Assembly (NCBI GenBank): GCA_025531455.1
Contig: JAMYHL010000004.1
Location: 868,001 to 932,000, forward strand
From: Apiotrichum sp. Y4204
Taxonomy: Eukaryota > Basidiomycota > Tremellomycetes > Trichosporonales > Trichosporonaceae
Direction: 5' to 3'
Length of the DNA: 64,000 bases
Positions within the stretch are counted from its first letter, which is position 1, and each line of letters opens with the position of its first letter. Both the position numbers and the translations under genes were made by a program. The notes beneath the pieces are model-generated. The model did no database searches. It saw nothing but the letters and a program-made list of their open reading frames with translations, and was not told the DNA's origin. Below, piece after piece: positions 39,546 to 50,280 of the stretch.

Positions 39546-41023
39546 CTACCACTCCCGTACACACCCATCGGGACCGCGGAATACAGGGTTGCGCCACGGT
39601 GCCATCCCCTCCGCTTCGGCCGCTTCGGCGCGAATCTTTTCCTCGTCGAGCTCAATGCCGAGACCGGGCGCGGTGAGCAGCGCCACCGCGCCGTCCGTAA
39701 CCGCAAACACCTCGGGGTTGGCCATGTACGTCAGCAAGTCGAATCCGTCCGTATTGTAGTGCATCTGGTGTGAGGATGGGAATGAAAATGGCATGGACGC
39801 ACCTGCCACGACATCTCGCAGATGACGAAATTGGGCGTCGCAAAGCCGACCTGCAGCGACGCGGCGAACGCGATGGGGCCTGTTGTCAGTGTGCTCATTG
39901 TGGGACATACCTAGTGGACAGTGTGGCGCAACGCCGATATCGTACGCCCTGGTGTCAGTGGTTTGAATCAAGCGTGATCAGTCTCCGACCCACTCGGCCA
40001 TGCTCGCAATCTTGCGCGTCTCGGAGATGCCTCCCGCATGCGCAATGTCGGGCTGGATAATGTCGATGCACCCGGCCTCAAAGTACGGCCGGACGTCCTG
40101 GCGAGTGAAAAGGCGTTCGCCGAGCTGGGGTAAGCACCGACCGCGGCGGGCCACTTGCGACCCTCAGCACTCACAGCGATGGGGATGGACGTCTTGTTGT
40201 AGAGATCCTTCATCTCGCCCACGAGGCCAGGGAGGAGGGGCTCCTCGATGAACAGCGGGCGGAGGGGCTCCAGCCGCGCAGCAAGCTGCTTCGCCATGCC
40301 CTTATGTACTCTTCCGTGGAAATCAAGCCCCGCATCAAGTCCCACACTCTTCACCTCCTCGAGCCGCCGCACAGTTTCGTCCAGCGCCGACGGCGAGTCG
40401 AGCCATCCCAGGCTCTCCGTCGCGTTCATCTTTACCCGCGTGAACCCCTGCGCCTTGCGGATCTTTGCCTGCTCCAGCACGTCCGAGGGCCGGTCCCCGC
40501 CAATCCAGCCGTACACGTCGCACCGCTCGCGCACCGCCCCGCCGAGCAGCTGCCACACGGGCACGCCGAGGACTTTGCCTTTAATGTCCCACAGCGCAAT
40601 GTCGATTCTGGAGTCAGATCAGAACTTAGATGTACAACACTCGGCACCCACCCTGAGATCGCGCTCATCAACACCTCGCCGCCGCGGTAGAACCGGTGTC
40701 GGTACAGATAGCTGTAGATGTCTTCGGTGTTCATCGCGTCCCACCCCGTGATCCTGCCATCAGCGCCATCAGACACACACTCACCGTCTCGCAATGTCCC
40801 GCAGCGAGCCCTGCACCGCCTCGGTATGTCCCTCGAGCGTCGCCTCGCCCCAGCCGACGACGCCGCCGGCAGTCGCGATGCGCACGAAGAGCCACCGCGG
40901 ACGGACGTAGAAGGACTCGATGGTCGCGATGAGCGTCGAGCCGGCGGTCGAGGCCGACGCATGCGGCGTCACTGCTAGCGGGCGCTGAATGCCGTGCGCA
41001 TAGGGCTCGGGGAGAGATGTCAT
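39546..41023 (-). CDS. Enolase-superfamily sugar-acid dehydratase, D-galactonate dehydratase type
   Basis: Seven minus-strand exons: 41023-40785, 40753-40652, 40607-40175, 40124-39994, 39948-39911, 39879-39803, 39764-39546. They give 412 residues. Two introns are only 31 nt (40754-40784 and 39880-39910), and reading through them hits stops or loses frame. Motifs of the mandelate racemase subgroup: RVKMNA (catalytic Lys strand), [10 protein letters not shown] and [10 protein letters not shown] (metal ligands Asp and Glu), GERLFTRQD (third ligand), [12 protein letters not shown] and APHCPLGP (His). The [13 protein letters not shown] pair is typical of GalD. The expected reaction is D-galactonate to 2-keto-3-deoxygalactonate. 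Related L-sugar-acid dehydratases cannot be excluded. It is probably cytosolic. Confidence 0.9.
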
Positions 41024-41801
41024 TGTGGTGCGAAGGGTGGGGGAGCTGATACTGGGATTGTTGTGAGTCTTATACACATCGGGGGAGTCATTGCCGTGAG
41101 ATGCCGGCCGGTCCGGACGGACCGAACTTGCCTTTCGTCTACTCGCCACGCTCACAGGCCGCCGACCCGTCGCTCCCCGATGCTTTCTGCTCACTCGCCA
41201 CCGACTGGCCGGCGACGTGCGAGCGCCAGATGCTTCCCCCTACTCGCGGCCGATCCGTGGCGGACTCGTCGGCGACTGGCGGATCCCAAACGCCTTCCTG
41301 CTTTTCGCCGCCCATCCGCACATTCCTGATGCCGGACCGGGCGACGCCGAGGTATCCGCCCACCAAGCCCCATCCCATGCGTCTCGGGACAACAGACGCT
41401 CGGGTTCTGTTCACTGCGTAGTTGCAGGCTAATTCGGATGCGTATTTACTTAGAGGACCAGGAGGAACATACGAAAGGGGTGGTTGCAGTTGCACTCGAG
41501 TGATCGGCAACTAGAATGGGTTCCACGGCGATCAACGGTCTGGCAGCTCACCGACTGATCAGCTATCAGTGGAGATAACATGAAAACACAGCACTGCAGC
41601 AGGACACCTCATCGCTGCCACCTAGCAGGAACCTCTGTGCTGCGTGCTACTGGAGCCTGCCCAAAAGCTCTGTGGTCAATCTCAACCCCGACATGGACCC
41701 GGAGATGGAGAACGCCGACTTGCGAGCTCGCTCAATCATCGACTCGAGCATGTCGTCATATTTCAACTTTCTCGACCTCCCATCATTCCATCACCACAAA
41801 A
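41024..41801. other. Divergent intergenic region between the dehydratase (-) and GNAT (+) genes
   Basis: 778 nt without a supported exon. It holds a CGG-type palindrome at 41109-41124, close to the dehydratase start. Open frames here show no domain. Confidence 0.6.
41109..41124. promoter_or_regulatory. Palindrome CGGTCC-N4-GGACCG, candidate zinc-cluster factor site
   Basis: A perfect 6+6 inverted repeat with a 4-nt spacer lies 86 nt upstream of the dehydratase ATG. Fungal Zn2Cys6 activators bind paired CGG triplets, so this is a plausible regulator site. No functional evidence. Confidence 0.35.
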
Positions 41802-42768
41802 ATGTCAGAAACAAAGCTCTACGCACACCCGCCCTCCGCGCTTCTCCCGCTCCTCCGCGCGCATATCCCGCACACCCTCTCGATAGTCGGCACGATCGTA
41901 AGCGACGCCATCCCTACGGGACCCGCGGACGTCACGCGCCCACCGCCCCTCGAAGCCGTGTACGCGACGTTTCCCCCCTCCGATGCGCCCATAACTCCCA
42001 AATCCCTCGCAGCCAGTGGGATCACGCACTGGCTCGCTGCCGTCGCCCTCCCCGCCCCATCAATCCAGATACGCGTGTACCACTCCCTCCTCGGATCCCC
42101 CTCCCCAAGCCCCAGGGAACTCGGGGCCGCCGAGGACGTCGTCGAGGGCGCAATCCGCACCATGGCGCGCCTCTACCCTGCCCAGAACGTAGTGGGTAAC
42201 GTCCCCGAGCCCTTCCTCGAGGCGGCGCGGCGCGCCGCCGGAGGCGAAAAACATACTCCGACATACACGTATGTCGCGCCCCCGGACGGATTCGGGCCCT
42301 CGCGCATCGCCCCGCCCGACATGGCGCTGGTAGCGGACGCAGGCCTCGTGCTCGACCATGGCCGACCGGGCGACGCGCGCGTTGTGAGTGTGCTGGTATG
42401 CCGAGCTGACGCAGATCCACGAAACGAACAAGTACCGCAGCGAAGAGTACTATGCGCTCCGGGCGGCGTACAGCACGTGTCTCCGCCCCGCGGGGGCGCC
42501 GGGAGTGTGCGAGGTGTGGGTCATGACGCACGGGGACGGATCGCTCGGCGCGCTGTGGACACAACCGGACTTTCGGCGGCGCGGGCTCGCGCGCGTCGTG
42601 CTTGCATCCCACCTCGAGAGCGAGGAGAGGCGCGGCGTGCCCCGCTTCTGCTACATCGAGGAGGGGAACGAGGCGAGCATGAAGCTCTTTGAGAGCCTCG
42701 GATGGACCCCGCTCCCAACACTTTCTTTCTGGGTGTACGACGAGGAGAAGCATCCCGATGGCAGCTAG
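41802..42768 (+). CDS. GNAT-fold acetyltransferase-like protein
   Basis: Exons 41802-42383 and 42415-42768 (phase 0) give 311 residues, joined by a 31-nt intron GTGAGT..GCTGACGCAG. The splice is supported by restoring ARVIHETNKYRSEEYY; read-through breaks the frame. The C-terminal half carries a weak GNAT motif A, TQPDFRRRGLARVVLASHL, followed by NEASMKLFESLGW, the usual end of the fold. The N-terminal half is a family-specific extension with no motif I recognise. Substrate unknown. Cytosolic; no signal peptide. The start ATG is preceded by ACAAAA, a good fungal context. Confidence 0.8.
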
Positions 42769-42914
42769 ATAGATAGATGGCGGGCGTGCATGGCTACAGT
42801 TGTCTATTCTACAATTGCTCTCATGCTCTCGAGCTGATAAATGATCATGAACGCAGGAACGGTCATCGGCAAAGGATGACCTCGGTCTCATACAAAGACT
42901 CACACCTCTCAAGC

Positions 42915-44517
42915 TCACACCTCCCGAGTCTCGTCTACTTCTGCCCCTGCTTCGCAGGCCTCTGCACCCCACCCCTCTCCCCCATTCCCTCCTGTATTGT
43001 GGCCTTTCATCATGATCGCGGTGTACACCTCGCCGATGCCTTGTGCGCGGAGCATGAGGTCGCCATGCGACCCGTCCTCGACAAAGTGGGACACAAACGC
43101 AATTTCCTTCGGGTGTGCCGAAAGCGTCTTGTTGAGCCATTCTGGGGTCAGCGGATGGGTAACTGACGACTCACGTTGGCCATTCGGCGGCACCATGCCG
43201 TCCATCCCGCCCCACCACACGTCAATGTGCACTTTCTCCACCTTGTCCTTCCCCTTCGATGCCGCTTTTACGCCCTCTGCAATCCCAGCAACCTCCTTCA
43301 CGAACCACTCGGGACCGCTGTTGGTCCCGCGGTTCAGGCAGAGCATGTGTTCCTGCCCAATGCCCCGGAATTCCTCCGCATAGAGATAATCGGTCGTGAG
43401 CTGGTGTCAAAATGAGCCAAGCGGGAGACTTACGAATTTAGCGCTGGGAGCCCACAGCCGCCTCCGTGGTGTCTCCTCTGCATCACCGTCTGCTCCCTCT
43501 TCACCCTCTTCACCCGCCTCAGCCGCGGCCTCCTCGTCCACAAGGTCCTGTACCAGCGCCTGCACGTCGTCTGGCACGGGGATGCCCTCGCCCTCCGTCT
43601 GTAGGTGCTTCTCGTCCACCTCTGGTCGCTGCGCAGCCTCAGTTGGTGACTCGGCCTTTTGCCCGCCCATCAGCCCGTTCCACCAGCTCGAAACAGCCCC
43701 CACCGCCGCGCCGACAGCCTTGCTCGCGTCCTCGTACGCCTGCTCGGCGCGCATCGCGGCAGGGATGACGTACGGCAGCGTGAGGTCCTGTGTCGTAAGC
43801 AGCGCGCTCGGGATCCAGTCCAGGCGCTGCTGGTATGCGAGCGGGTCCGATGCGGGCAGCGGCGGAGACCATGGCGAGACGAGGTATACTGCCGGCGGCG
43901 GCGCGAGGCCGGTCAGGAAGACGGAGGGATACGTCGAGAGGAGATGCAATGCGCAGCTGCTGTCAGTTAGGACAAACGGAGGGCGCACTAGACTCCAGCG
44001 CTCGTCGCAATCATGTGTGAGGGCTTGACGTCGAGGTGCTCGAGCACCGACACAATCAGTTCTGCCGTCAGTGTGTGGAGCATTACTGCTACGCACTGCA
44101 GCTGATATCCACACGCTCCTTTAGTGGAACCATGGGCACTGCGCCGACGCCTGGCCTGTCGACAACAATCAGGCGCAGACCATACCCTACCGCAAGGGGA
44201 TCTGGGGTCAGTCACCGTGGTTAGGTCGCAGCAGAACGGAGAAGCCAGCGAGCAATGCATGCAAAGCATGCAATCACAAAGCAAAGGAACACTTCTGCTC
44301 GGCTCCAAGCTCCAAACATACCCTGCGGCGCGGCAAACCACCGCGAGCACCCCGAGGGCGGTACGAAGAGGACGGGCACGCCTTCGGGGTCCCCAAAGTC
44401 GGCATAGCTCACGCTGAGGCCCGTGCGCGGACACTGGCGGAGGCGGCGCGAGAACTTTGCATGCGCGAGGTATCCGGCGGGGTCGGTGAGGGGTGTCGGC
44501 TCGGGAGGGGGGCTCAT
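42915..44517 (-). CDS. Alpha/beta-hydrolase fold protein with long acidic insert
   Basis: Six minus-strand exons: 44517-44322, 44201-44097, 44061-43989, 43956-43434, 43400-43175, 43141-42915. They give 449 residues. Introns are 120, 35, 32, 33 and 33 nt. The fold begins with GLSVSYADFGDPEGVPVLFVPPSGCSR, then YGLRLIVVDRPGVG. The nucleophile elbow is ATSAGVY. It is restored only by the 32-nt intron, whose 3' end is a tandem acceptor (ACAGCAG). A lid region contains an acidic, disordered insert (about residues 225-290, QALVQDLVDEEAAAEAGEEGEEG). The late part has VHIDVWWGGMDGMVPP (acid region) and SHFVEDGSHGDL (His). It resembles fungal proteins of unknown substrate. It is unrelated in detail to the hydrolase at 35508. 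Confidence 0.85.
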
Positions 44518-44876
44518 TGATGTGATGAAAGGGCGGGTAGTGGGTAGTGGAGGGGTGCGAGTGGAAGCGGGACGGATATGTTGTTTTTATGGTGGGAATT
44601 TCGGGCATCTCCATCTCCATCGCCATCGCCATCTTGATGCTTGTCGCGTGCTCGATCACTGATCACTGATCACTTTTTGTTTGGTCGTCCACATCCCATC
44701 ACCATTCCCACTCATCATACATCATCCATCACACTCGTCATATCCCGCAGCAGCACACAGCGCATACACGGATACACACAGCCCGGCCCAATAGCACAAC
44801 AGTGCAACTGTCGCCTCCCCATCTTGGATCAAGGGTGGCCGAACCGCGAACCGGCAATCACGCATCGCGTGTCTCA
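44518..44876. other. Divergent promoter between the hydrolase (-) and SPP1 (+)
   Basis: 359 nt without exons. TGATCACTGATCACTGATCAC near 44655 is a short tandem/palindromic repeat, and CCATCGCCATC units lie near 44610. Confidence 0.6.
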
Positions 44877-46471
44877 ATGTCAGACACCCAGGGCCTCCGC
44901 TCGCGCTCGCGCTCGCCACTCTCGCCGGGCAAGCATGCGCGCGAACCACTTGCTGGTTTCAGTGAGAATGCGAAGCGGGCCAAAATCCACGGCAGCCCAG
45001 AGCCGGTGACTGCCCTCGATGCGGGCCGTGCTCTGAGCGAACATGCGGAACCACAACGTACCCTTACCGACACGCCGCCCAATTCTCATTCCCATTTACC
45101 TTTTTCACGCCCTCCGCCCGACAGACAGCCTGCTCTCACTGGACTGGCGTCTACTGCTGATTCCGCTACGTCCACGCCTAGTGCGCCGAGTCCCGAACCC
45201 AGGAGTTTGCACAAGACCGCGGTCGACCGGAAACGCAACTCGAAGAAGAAGAGCGGCACAAAGGACGGAAAGAAGACGCTGCTCAATGTAGGTTGTCTCA
45301 TCACCTGTCTTCCTTAACATTCTTCACTCCATCATTCGCAGCCCGGCCGCTGACCCCCAGACACCAGAGTCCGAGGACGAGAACGCGTACTGCGTGTGCA
45401 AGGGTGCGAACAAGGCCGACGACACGTTCATCGGCTGCGACCAGTATGTGCACCCCCAGGCGGTTTCGCTGACACCAGCTGCGACGGCTGGTTTCACCCA
45501 AGCTGTATGGGCATTGACGAGGAGAACGTCGAGTCGCTGGACGTGTACATATGCCCGCCATGTGAGGCCGCGACTGGCAAGACGACGGTGTACAAGCGGC
45601 TGTGCAAGCGCCAGGGGTGTGACAGGACTGCGCGCGTCGCCTCCAAGTGAGCTGGATTGACGATGGCTAGCTGACGAACAGGTACTGTTCTCCGAAATGC
45701 GCGTACATCCACGCGCAGAACACGCTTGCGTCTGTTGAGAAGAAAGAGGTTGCCGCACTTGGAACGGCGCTGACAGGGTATCCGTCACCGACGCCGACTG
45801 TAACCATCGAGGTGCTCACTCCCAAGGCCAACGGCGCGGCCCCAGAAAGCGAGGCGCCAGCGGCCCTCCTCGAAAGCCTGCGGGCCCAGAGCGACGACGT
45901 TGACCGCCTGGCGGACCTTGTCGCGCAGCGCCAAGCGCTTTTTGCCCAGGCGGTGGAGCTGTGGAATTCTCTCCGACCCATTCCGGCCAGCGAGCCGGCG
46001 CCCGCGCCAAAGCGGAAGAGCAAGACGAAGCGGCGCGAGGGCGAGGTCACGATGGAGCGGCAGTGCGGCTGGGACTCGCGGCTGCTCTGGAGCGATGAAG
46101 AGCTGCGTGCGTGGGACGGCAAGGTTCCCGAGGGCGATGTGGATATGGAAGAGGACGATGTGGAAGGCATCAGTCTGCTGTCCACCATGTGTCCCGCTGG
46201 GCGCAAGTGTGAGCGGCACCAGGGGTGGCAAAAGACTCTTGGTGTGGCGTTGGATGTCGAGGCCGCGCAGCTGGTGAGTCGTGCGGTCGGTACCCTCGCT
46301 GACTTTCAAGGCGCGCAAGAAGGACGAGCTGAATACCATCATGGAGCGCATCACGCGCTGGGAGGAGGAGGAGGCTGTTGCCACGAAGGCCAGGTGCGTC
46401 GGAACTGGACGTGTCGACATGGAAACTGACGACCCAGAGCCGAGGTGCACAAGCGCCTCAAGCACGAGTAG
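44877..46471 (+). CDS. SPP1: Spp1/CFP1-like PHD-finger subunit of the COMPASS H3K4 methyltransferase
   Basis: Exons 44877-45287, 45361-45443, 45479-45646, 45682-46273, 46311-46393 and 46438-46471 give 456 residues. Introns are 73, 35, 35, 37 and 44 nt. After a disordered N-terminus with RSRSRSPLSP, a C4HC3 PHD finger lies at about 148-195 (YCVCKGA...FIGCDHCDGWFHPSCMGI...YICPPC). The His of DHCDGW is created exactly at an exon junction. A second Cys-rich segment, KRLCKRQGCDRTARVASKYCSPKCAYIHAQ, and the later CGWDSRLLW...CPAGRKCERHQGW are typical of Spp1/CXXC1. The C-terminus ends AEVHKRLKHE. Known role: binds H3K4me3 and stimulates Set1 methyltransferase in the nucleus. No CXXC DNA-binding finger is present, as in other fungi. 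Confidence 0.9.
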
Positions 46472-46734
46472 CAGGCTACCATATACATACACATTCGCAC
46501 CCATGCATCTATTATGTACACCACATCGTTCTGGCACTCACCATGCATGCGATCGCCGCATCCAAGCCGGCGGCCTGGTGCTGACCAAGATGGACAACCT
46601 CCACCTGGGGCACTTTCACAGTGGCTGGCTGCCTGGCAGAAGGTTTTGAAAATTCCTCCACCACACGGGCCACAAAATTCGAGTTGTCTGTTGCATCATC
46701 ACATTCTCCCACCCCATCCACCCACACTTTCAAA

Positions 46735-48239
46735 ATGGCGCCGGAGCACGAACACGCGACGATAGTCGACGATGGGGAAGACGTGCAGCTGGGCGAGGAC
46801 GACGTAGTGGAGATTGTCGAGGACGACGGGCCGGGCGGCGAGCCCATGGACGACGACGACGAGTTTGGCGGCTACGACGGCGAGATTGTCATTGGCGGGC
46901 CGGGGCCTGGTGAGGAGGACATGGAGGACATGGAGGAGGTCGACCAGGTCGAGGACAACAGCTGGGGCGCAAGTTGTGAGTTATACTTGCGATTCCCGCT
47001 CACACACAGCCGTGCACAAGCCCGGGCAGTCGGTGTTCAAGGTCGCGCTGCATCCGGCGTTCCCCAACCCCCCGCTGGCAGTGAGTGGCGGCGAGGACGA
47101 CATGGCGTACATTTTCTGCCCGCTGCCTGCCGTCGGCGAGAACCCGAGCGTGATCAGCAGCGAGACGTTTGCGCCGGTGCCCCTGTCGGGCCACACGGAC
47201 TCGGTCGTCGACGTCAAGTGGAGCCACGACGGCGACATGGTCGCCACGGCAGGCATGGACGGCAAGGTGCGCGTGTACAAGTACAACCAGACGGACGGGT
47301 GGCCGTTTGTGACCGAGCTCGATGCGGGGAGCGAAATCCAGTGGATCGAGTGGCACCCCAAGGGCCCTGTCCTTGCGGCTGGATGCGAGGACTCGAGCGT
47401 CTGGCTGTGGCAGTGTGAGTTGTGGATGCTCAAAGTGCTGCGATTCCGCGCTGACTCGCAGTGCCGTCTGGAAACGTCATGACCGTGCTCTCGGGCCACA
47501 CCATGCCCTTGACGGCGGGTGTCTTCCCTCCCCCGCTTGGACGGCAGATTCTTACCGCGTCGCTCGACTCGTCGCTCATCCTGTGGAACCCGTCTGCCGG
47601 AACCCCGATGTTCAAGATCAACGCGTTCGTCGGCGCCAACGCGATGGAGATGGACCCTGCCGAGCACGGAATTACTGCGTTGGCAGTGAGTCCGAACGGC
47701 TCGCTGGCCGCTGTCGGCTCGTCCTCCGGAAAGGTCAAGATTGTGTCTCTCCCCAAGGGCGAGATTGTGACCTCGCTCGAGGGCCACTCCGAGGGCGAGT
47801 CGGTCGAGGCGCTGCAGTTTGTGGACCTCCTCGGCGGTGCCGGCGGCGGTAAGGGTGTGGTTCTCGTCTCGGGCGGTACGGACGGCAAGGGCTTTGTGTG
47901 GGACGTGCACACGCGCCGCGTGCGTGCCGAGCTCAAGCACGACGTGAGTGATTTTGCAGCGCATGCAGCTGACGGCAGGAACCCATCACCTCGCTTGCGG
48001 CGTACCCCGCACCGGCAGCGCACCTCGTCACGAGCGGCAGTGCGGACCGCACGCTCAAGACGTGGGACGTGCGCACGGGCGCGCTGGTTGCAGAGCACAA
48101 GGGCCACATGGGTGTCGTGAACGGTGTGGCGGTCGCACCGGCGCCGGCGGGCGGCGAGCCGTCCGCTGCTGGGCTTGCGCAGCCGCAGGTCGTCGTCAGC
48201 GCGGGCGACGAGGGCGTCAGTCTTGTCTGGCGTGTGTAG
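46735..48239 (+). CDS. SQT1: WD40 protein of the Sqt1/AAMP family (ribosomal protein uL16 chaperone)
   Basis: Exons 46735-46975, 47010-47414, 47462-47943 and 47979-48239 give 462 residues. Introns are 34, 47 and 35 nt. The first 80 residues are strongly acidic (DDGEDVQLGEDDVVEIVEDD...MDDDDEFGG), followed by a seven- to eight-bladed WD40 propeller: SGHTDSVVDVKWSHDGDMVATAGMDGKVRVY, QWIEWHPKGPVLAAGCEDSSVWLWQ, LSGHTMPLTAGVF...LTASLDSSLILW, VSPNGSLAAVGSSSGKVKI, SGGTDGKGFVWD, TSGSADRTLKTWDVRTG and SAGDEGVSLVW. Acidic N-terminus plus propeller is the layout of Sqt1/AAMP, which shields nascent uL16 (Rpl10) during 60S assembly. Function is assigned by family resemblance. The next gene on the + strand starts 228 nt downstream. 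Confidence 0.85.
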
Positions 48240-48466
48240 ATTGTACATGCATGCATATATTGAGAGTGGGAGAGAGAGATTGTGAGGTAGAGACAGTGTG
48301 TGTGTCGTGCCGGTGACTCTCCGGTGTTGGTGCCACTAAAATGCGGGATCCCCACAATGGGTCGTCAGACGCCACCTCCCCACAAAGCAACTACCCTCTT
48401 GCATCTCGACGTCGGCGGTTTCATCTCGTGTCCATCAACAACCGACCCCACTCCACAACATCGACA

Positions 48467-49825
48467 ATGTCCACGGGCCGTCCACTAGCCAATGCCGCGG
48501 CATCGGCGTCGGCGTCGACGTCCACAGCATCACCATCAGCATCAGCATCAGCATCAGCATCAGCATCAGGAACATCAGCCGGCCCGCGGGTAACCATCTC
48601 GGCGCCGGGGTCCAACGGCGCCGCGCAGCCGCGGCGCCCGTCGGCAAACGCACCCTTCCACCCACCTCCCGAGACAAGCACGTACCGCGACCTCCTGCTC
48701 TTTGAGGAGCGTCTCAAGATGAACGCACACATGCTGCGCCGCCGCCGGCGGCGGTACCGGAGTACGTCGCTACGGCGGATCCAGTCACTGACCCCAGTCT
48801 TCCTGTACTGCTTCATCGCGGCGTTCCTCCTCATGGCGTACCGTCTCATGGTACTGCCCCCGGAGGTGAGTAGTGTTGGAGTGGACAGAGTGCCGGCGGG
48901 TGACCTGCGCGCGAGTCTCGACTCTCGGCCTCCACCGCACAGCCGGCTTGTATCCGGATCTGACAGACACCAGAACATCGTCCTCCTGCGCGGCCTGCAG
49001 GCCGTGACCGTCGTCGTCTTCATCACCCTCGCGCTCTTCTTTGCGAGTGGCATGCACGAGGAGAAGATCCGCTATGCGCATGCGTGAGTCGCAAAACTTC
49101 TGTTTCTTCGCTCTTGATGCGAGGTGACGGCTTTTGTCCCTTCACCTCGTCCGCTCACACACAGCTACATTAACCACTCGAACAAGGCGCTCCGCCCGCT
49201 AAACATGTACTTCAACGTACGCCGCGCACCCGCGTCCTTCCTCTCCTTCCTTCCGCTACCGGCGAGCCTGCGCCCCGCCCCACCACCAATGAAGGCCACG
49301 ACTGTCGTCCCGGGCCGCCGGCCGCTCTCCGCGCGCCGAGTGAGTACGAGCCAGATGCACCCAGGCCACATGGTCATGGCGCAGATTCCGCCGTCGACCA
49401 ACCCGCGCGGCGAGCTCATCTTCTCCTCCCGCGTCGACCCCCACTTTGAGGAAGGGTACAAGCGCTACCGGACGGCATTCGAGCGGCGCCGCGAGGAGCG
49501 CGCCCGCGAAGAGGCCAAGGCTGCAGGTCCGTGGTTCCTCCGCCCGTTCCGTAACCGTGCCCGCACCCGCGCTGCCTCCCCCTCCCCACTCACCCACCGC
49601 CGCGGAAGCAGCTCTGCCGTGAGCCCCCCCGCCAGTCGTCGGGGTACGCCGGAGCCGAGCGCCGGGTCCGCGGGGTCCATGCGCGCCGCGAGTCCCCCGC
49701 GGCGCCGGCGCAGCCGTACACCGCCACCGCCCAAGGATGGATCGCGGCACGAGCGCGCGGAGAGCTACAGCTTTGTGGACGCCGGCCTTGGCGACACGGC
49801 GAGCGCCAAGGCGGGCGGCAAGTAG
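48467..49825 (+). CDS. SPO7: Spo7-like regulatory subunit of the Nem1-Spo7 lipin phosphatase
   Basis: Exons 48467-48865, 48974-49083 and 49165-49825 give 389 residues. Introns are 108 and 81 nt. The N-terminus is low complexity (Ser/Ala from a CATCAG/GCATCG repeat at about 48500-48570). The family signature YRDLLLFEERLKMNAHMLRRRRRRY is followed by two transmembrane segments, LTPVFLYCFIAAFLLMAY (about residues 108-128) and LLRGLQAVTVVVFITLALFFASGM (about 136-158). The cytosolic part then has RPLNMYFNVRR and IPPSTNPRGELIFSSRVDPHFEEGYKRYR. The C-terminus is Ser/Arg/Pro-rich. Known role: with Nem1, activates the phosphatidate phosphatase Pah1 at the nuclear envelope/ER, controlling membrane lipid versus triacylglycerol synthesis. 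Confidence 0.88.
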
Positions 49826-50227
49826 GCCGTAGAGATAGATGCATGTTGCAAGATTGCAGTATCTGTGGCGCGCGCTTTGGCGCTCAAGGGAGATAGCAGT
49901 GTGCTGCACTCTGATTACAATGATCATACACCTGACGTCGAGACGTCAGAGATACCCTAGTTCTGAAGCGCCGAGGGCCGCAATACGATAGCATCCAGTG
50001 CCAGAGCGTGCTTCGGCCATTCACCGCACCATCTCACTCTCTTCACTGATCCTACTTCTTATCCCACGACTGAGACGTAGACACCTAGATACGCAGTACT
50101 AAAACACCGGCTAGTCAATGTTCTTTCCAATCGCAATCAATTTCTTTTCTTTCACCACAGTCTCACTTTCTTCACTACTCTTACATCTTATCATACAACT
50201 GAGACCTAGAAACCTAGATACGCAGCA
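49826..50227. other. Convergent intergenic region containing a duplicated SSADH 3' end
   Basis: 402 nt between the 3' ends of SPO7 and the SSADH gene. Most of the right half is the diverged duplicate described in the separate repeat and pseudogene entries. Confidence 0.7.
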
Positions 50228-50280
50228 CTAGTACGTCGGCGAGTCGAGGTTCTTGCCTATAGCGATCAATTTTTTTTGCG
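50033..50280. repeat. Diverged tandem direct duplication, period 128 nt
   Basis: Copy A at 50033-50151 and copy B at 50161-50279 align without gaps at offset 128, at about 80 percent identity by eye. Shared blocks include TCTCACT.TCTTCACT, ACTGAGAC.TAGA.ACCTAGATACGCAG and the coding tail. Copy B contains the real SSADH stop codon and last codons. Confidence 0.85.
50111..50146 (-). pseudogene. Relic of an aldehyde dehydrogenase C-terminus
   Basis: On the minus strand copy A reads KKLIAIGKNID then stop, against KKLIAIGKNLDSPTY at the end of the real gene. Ten of the eleven shared residues match while four third-codon bases differ. Only the end survives, with no upstream dehydrogenase sequence before it. 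Confidence 0.7.

Noticed and set aside
49345..49359. Possible 15-nt intron (GTGAGT..CCAG) in the last SPO7 exon
   Set aside because: Too short to be spliced. The frame is open through it and the downstream family motif is in frame.
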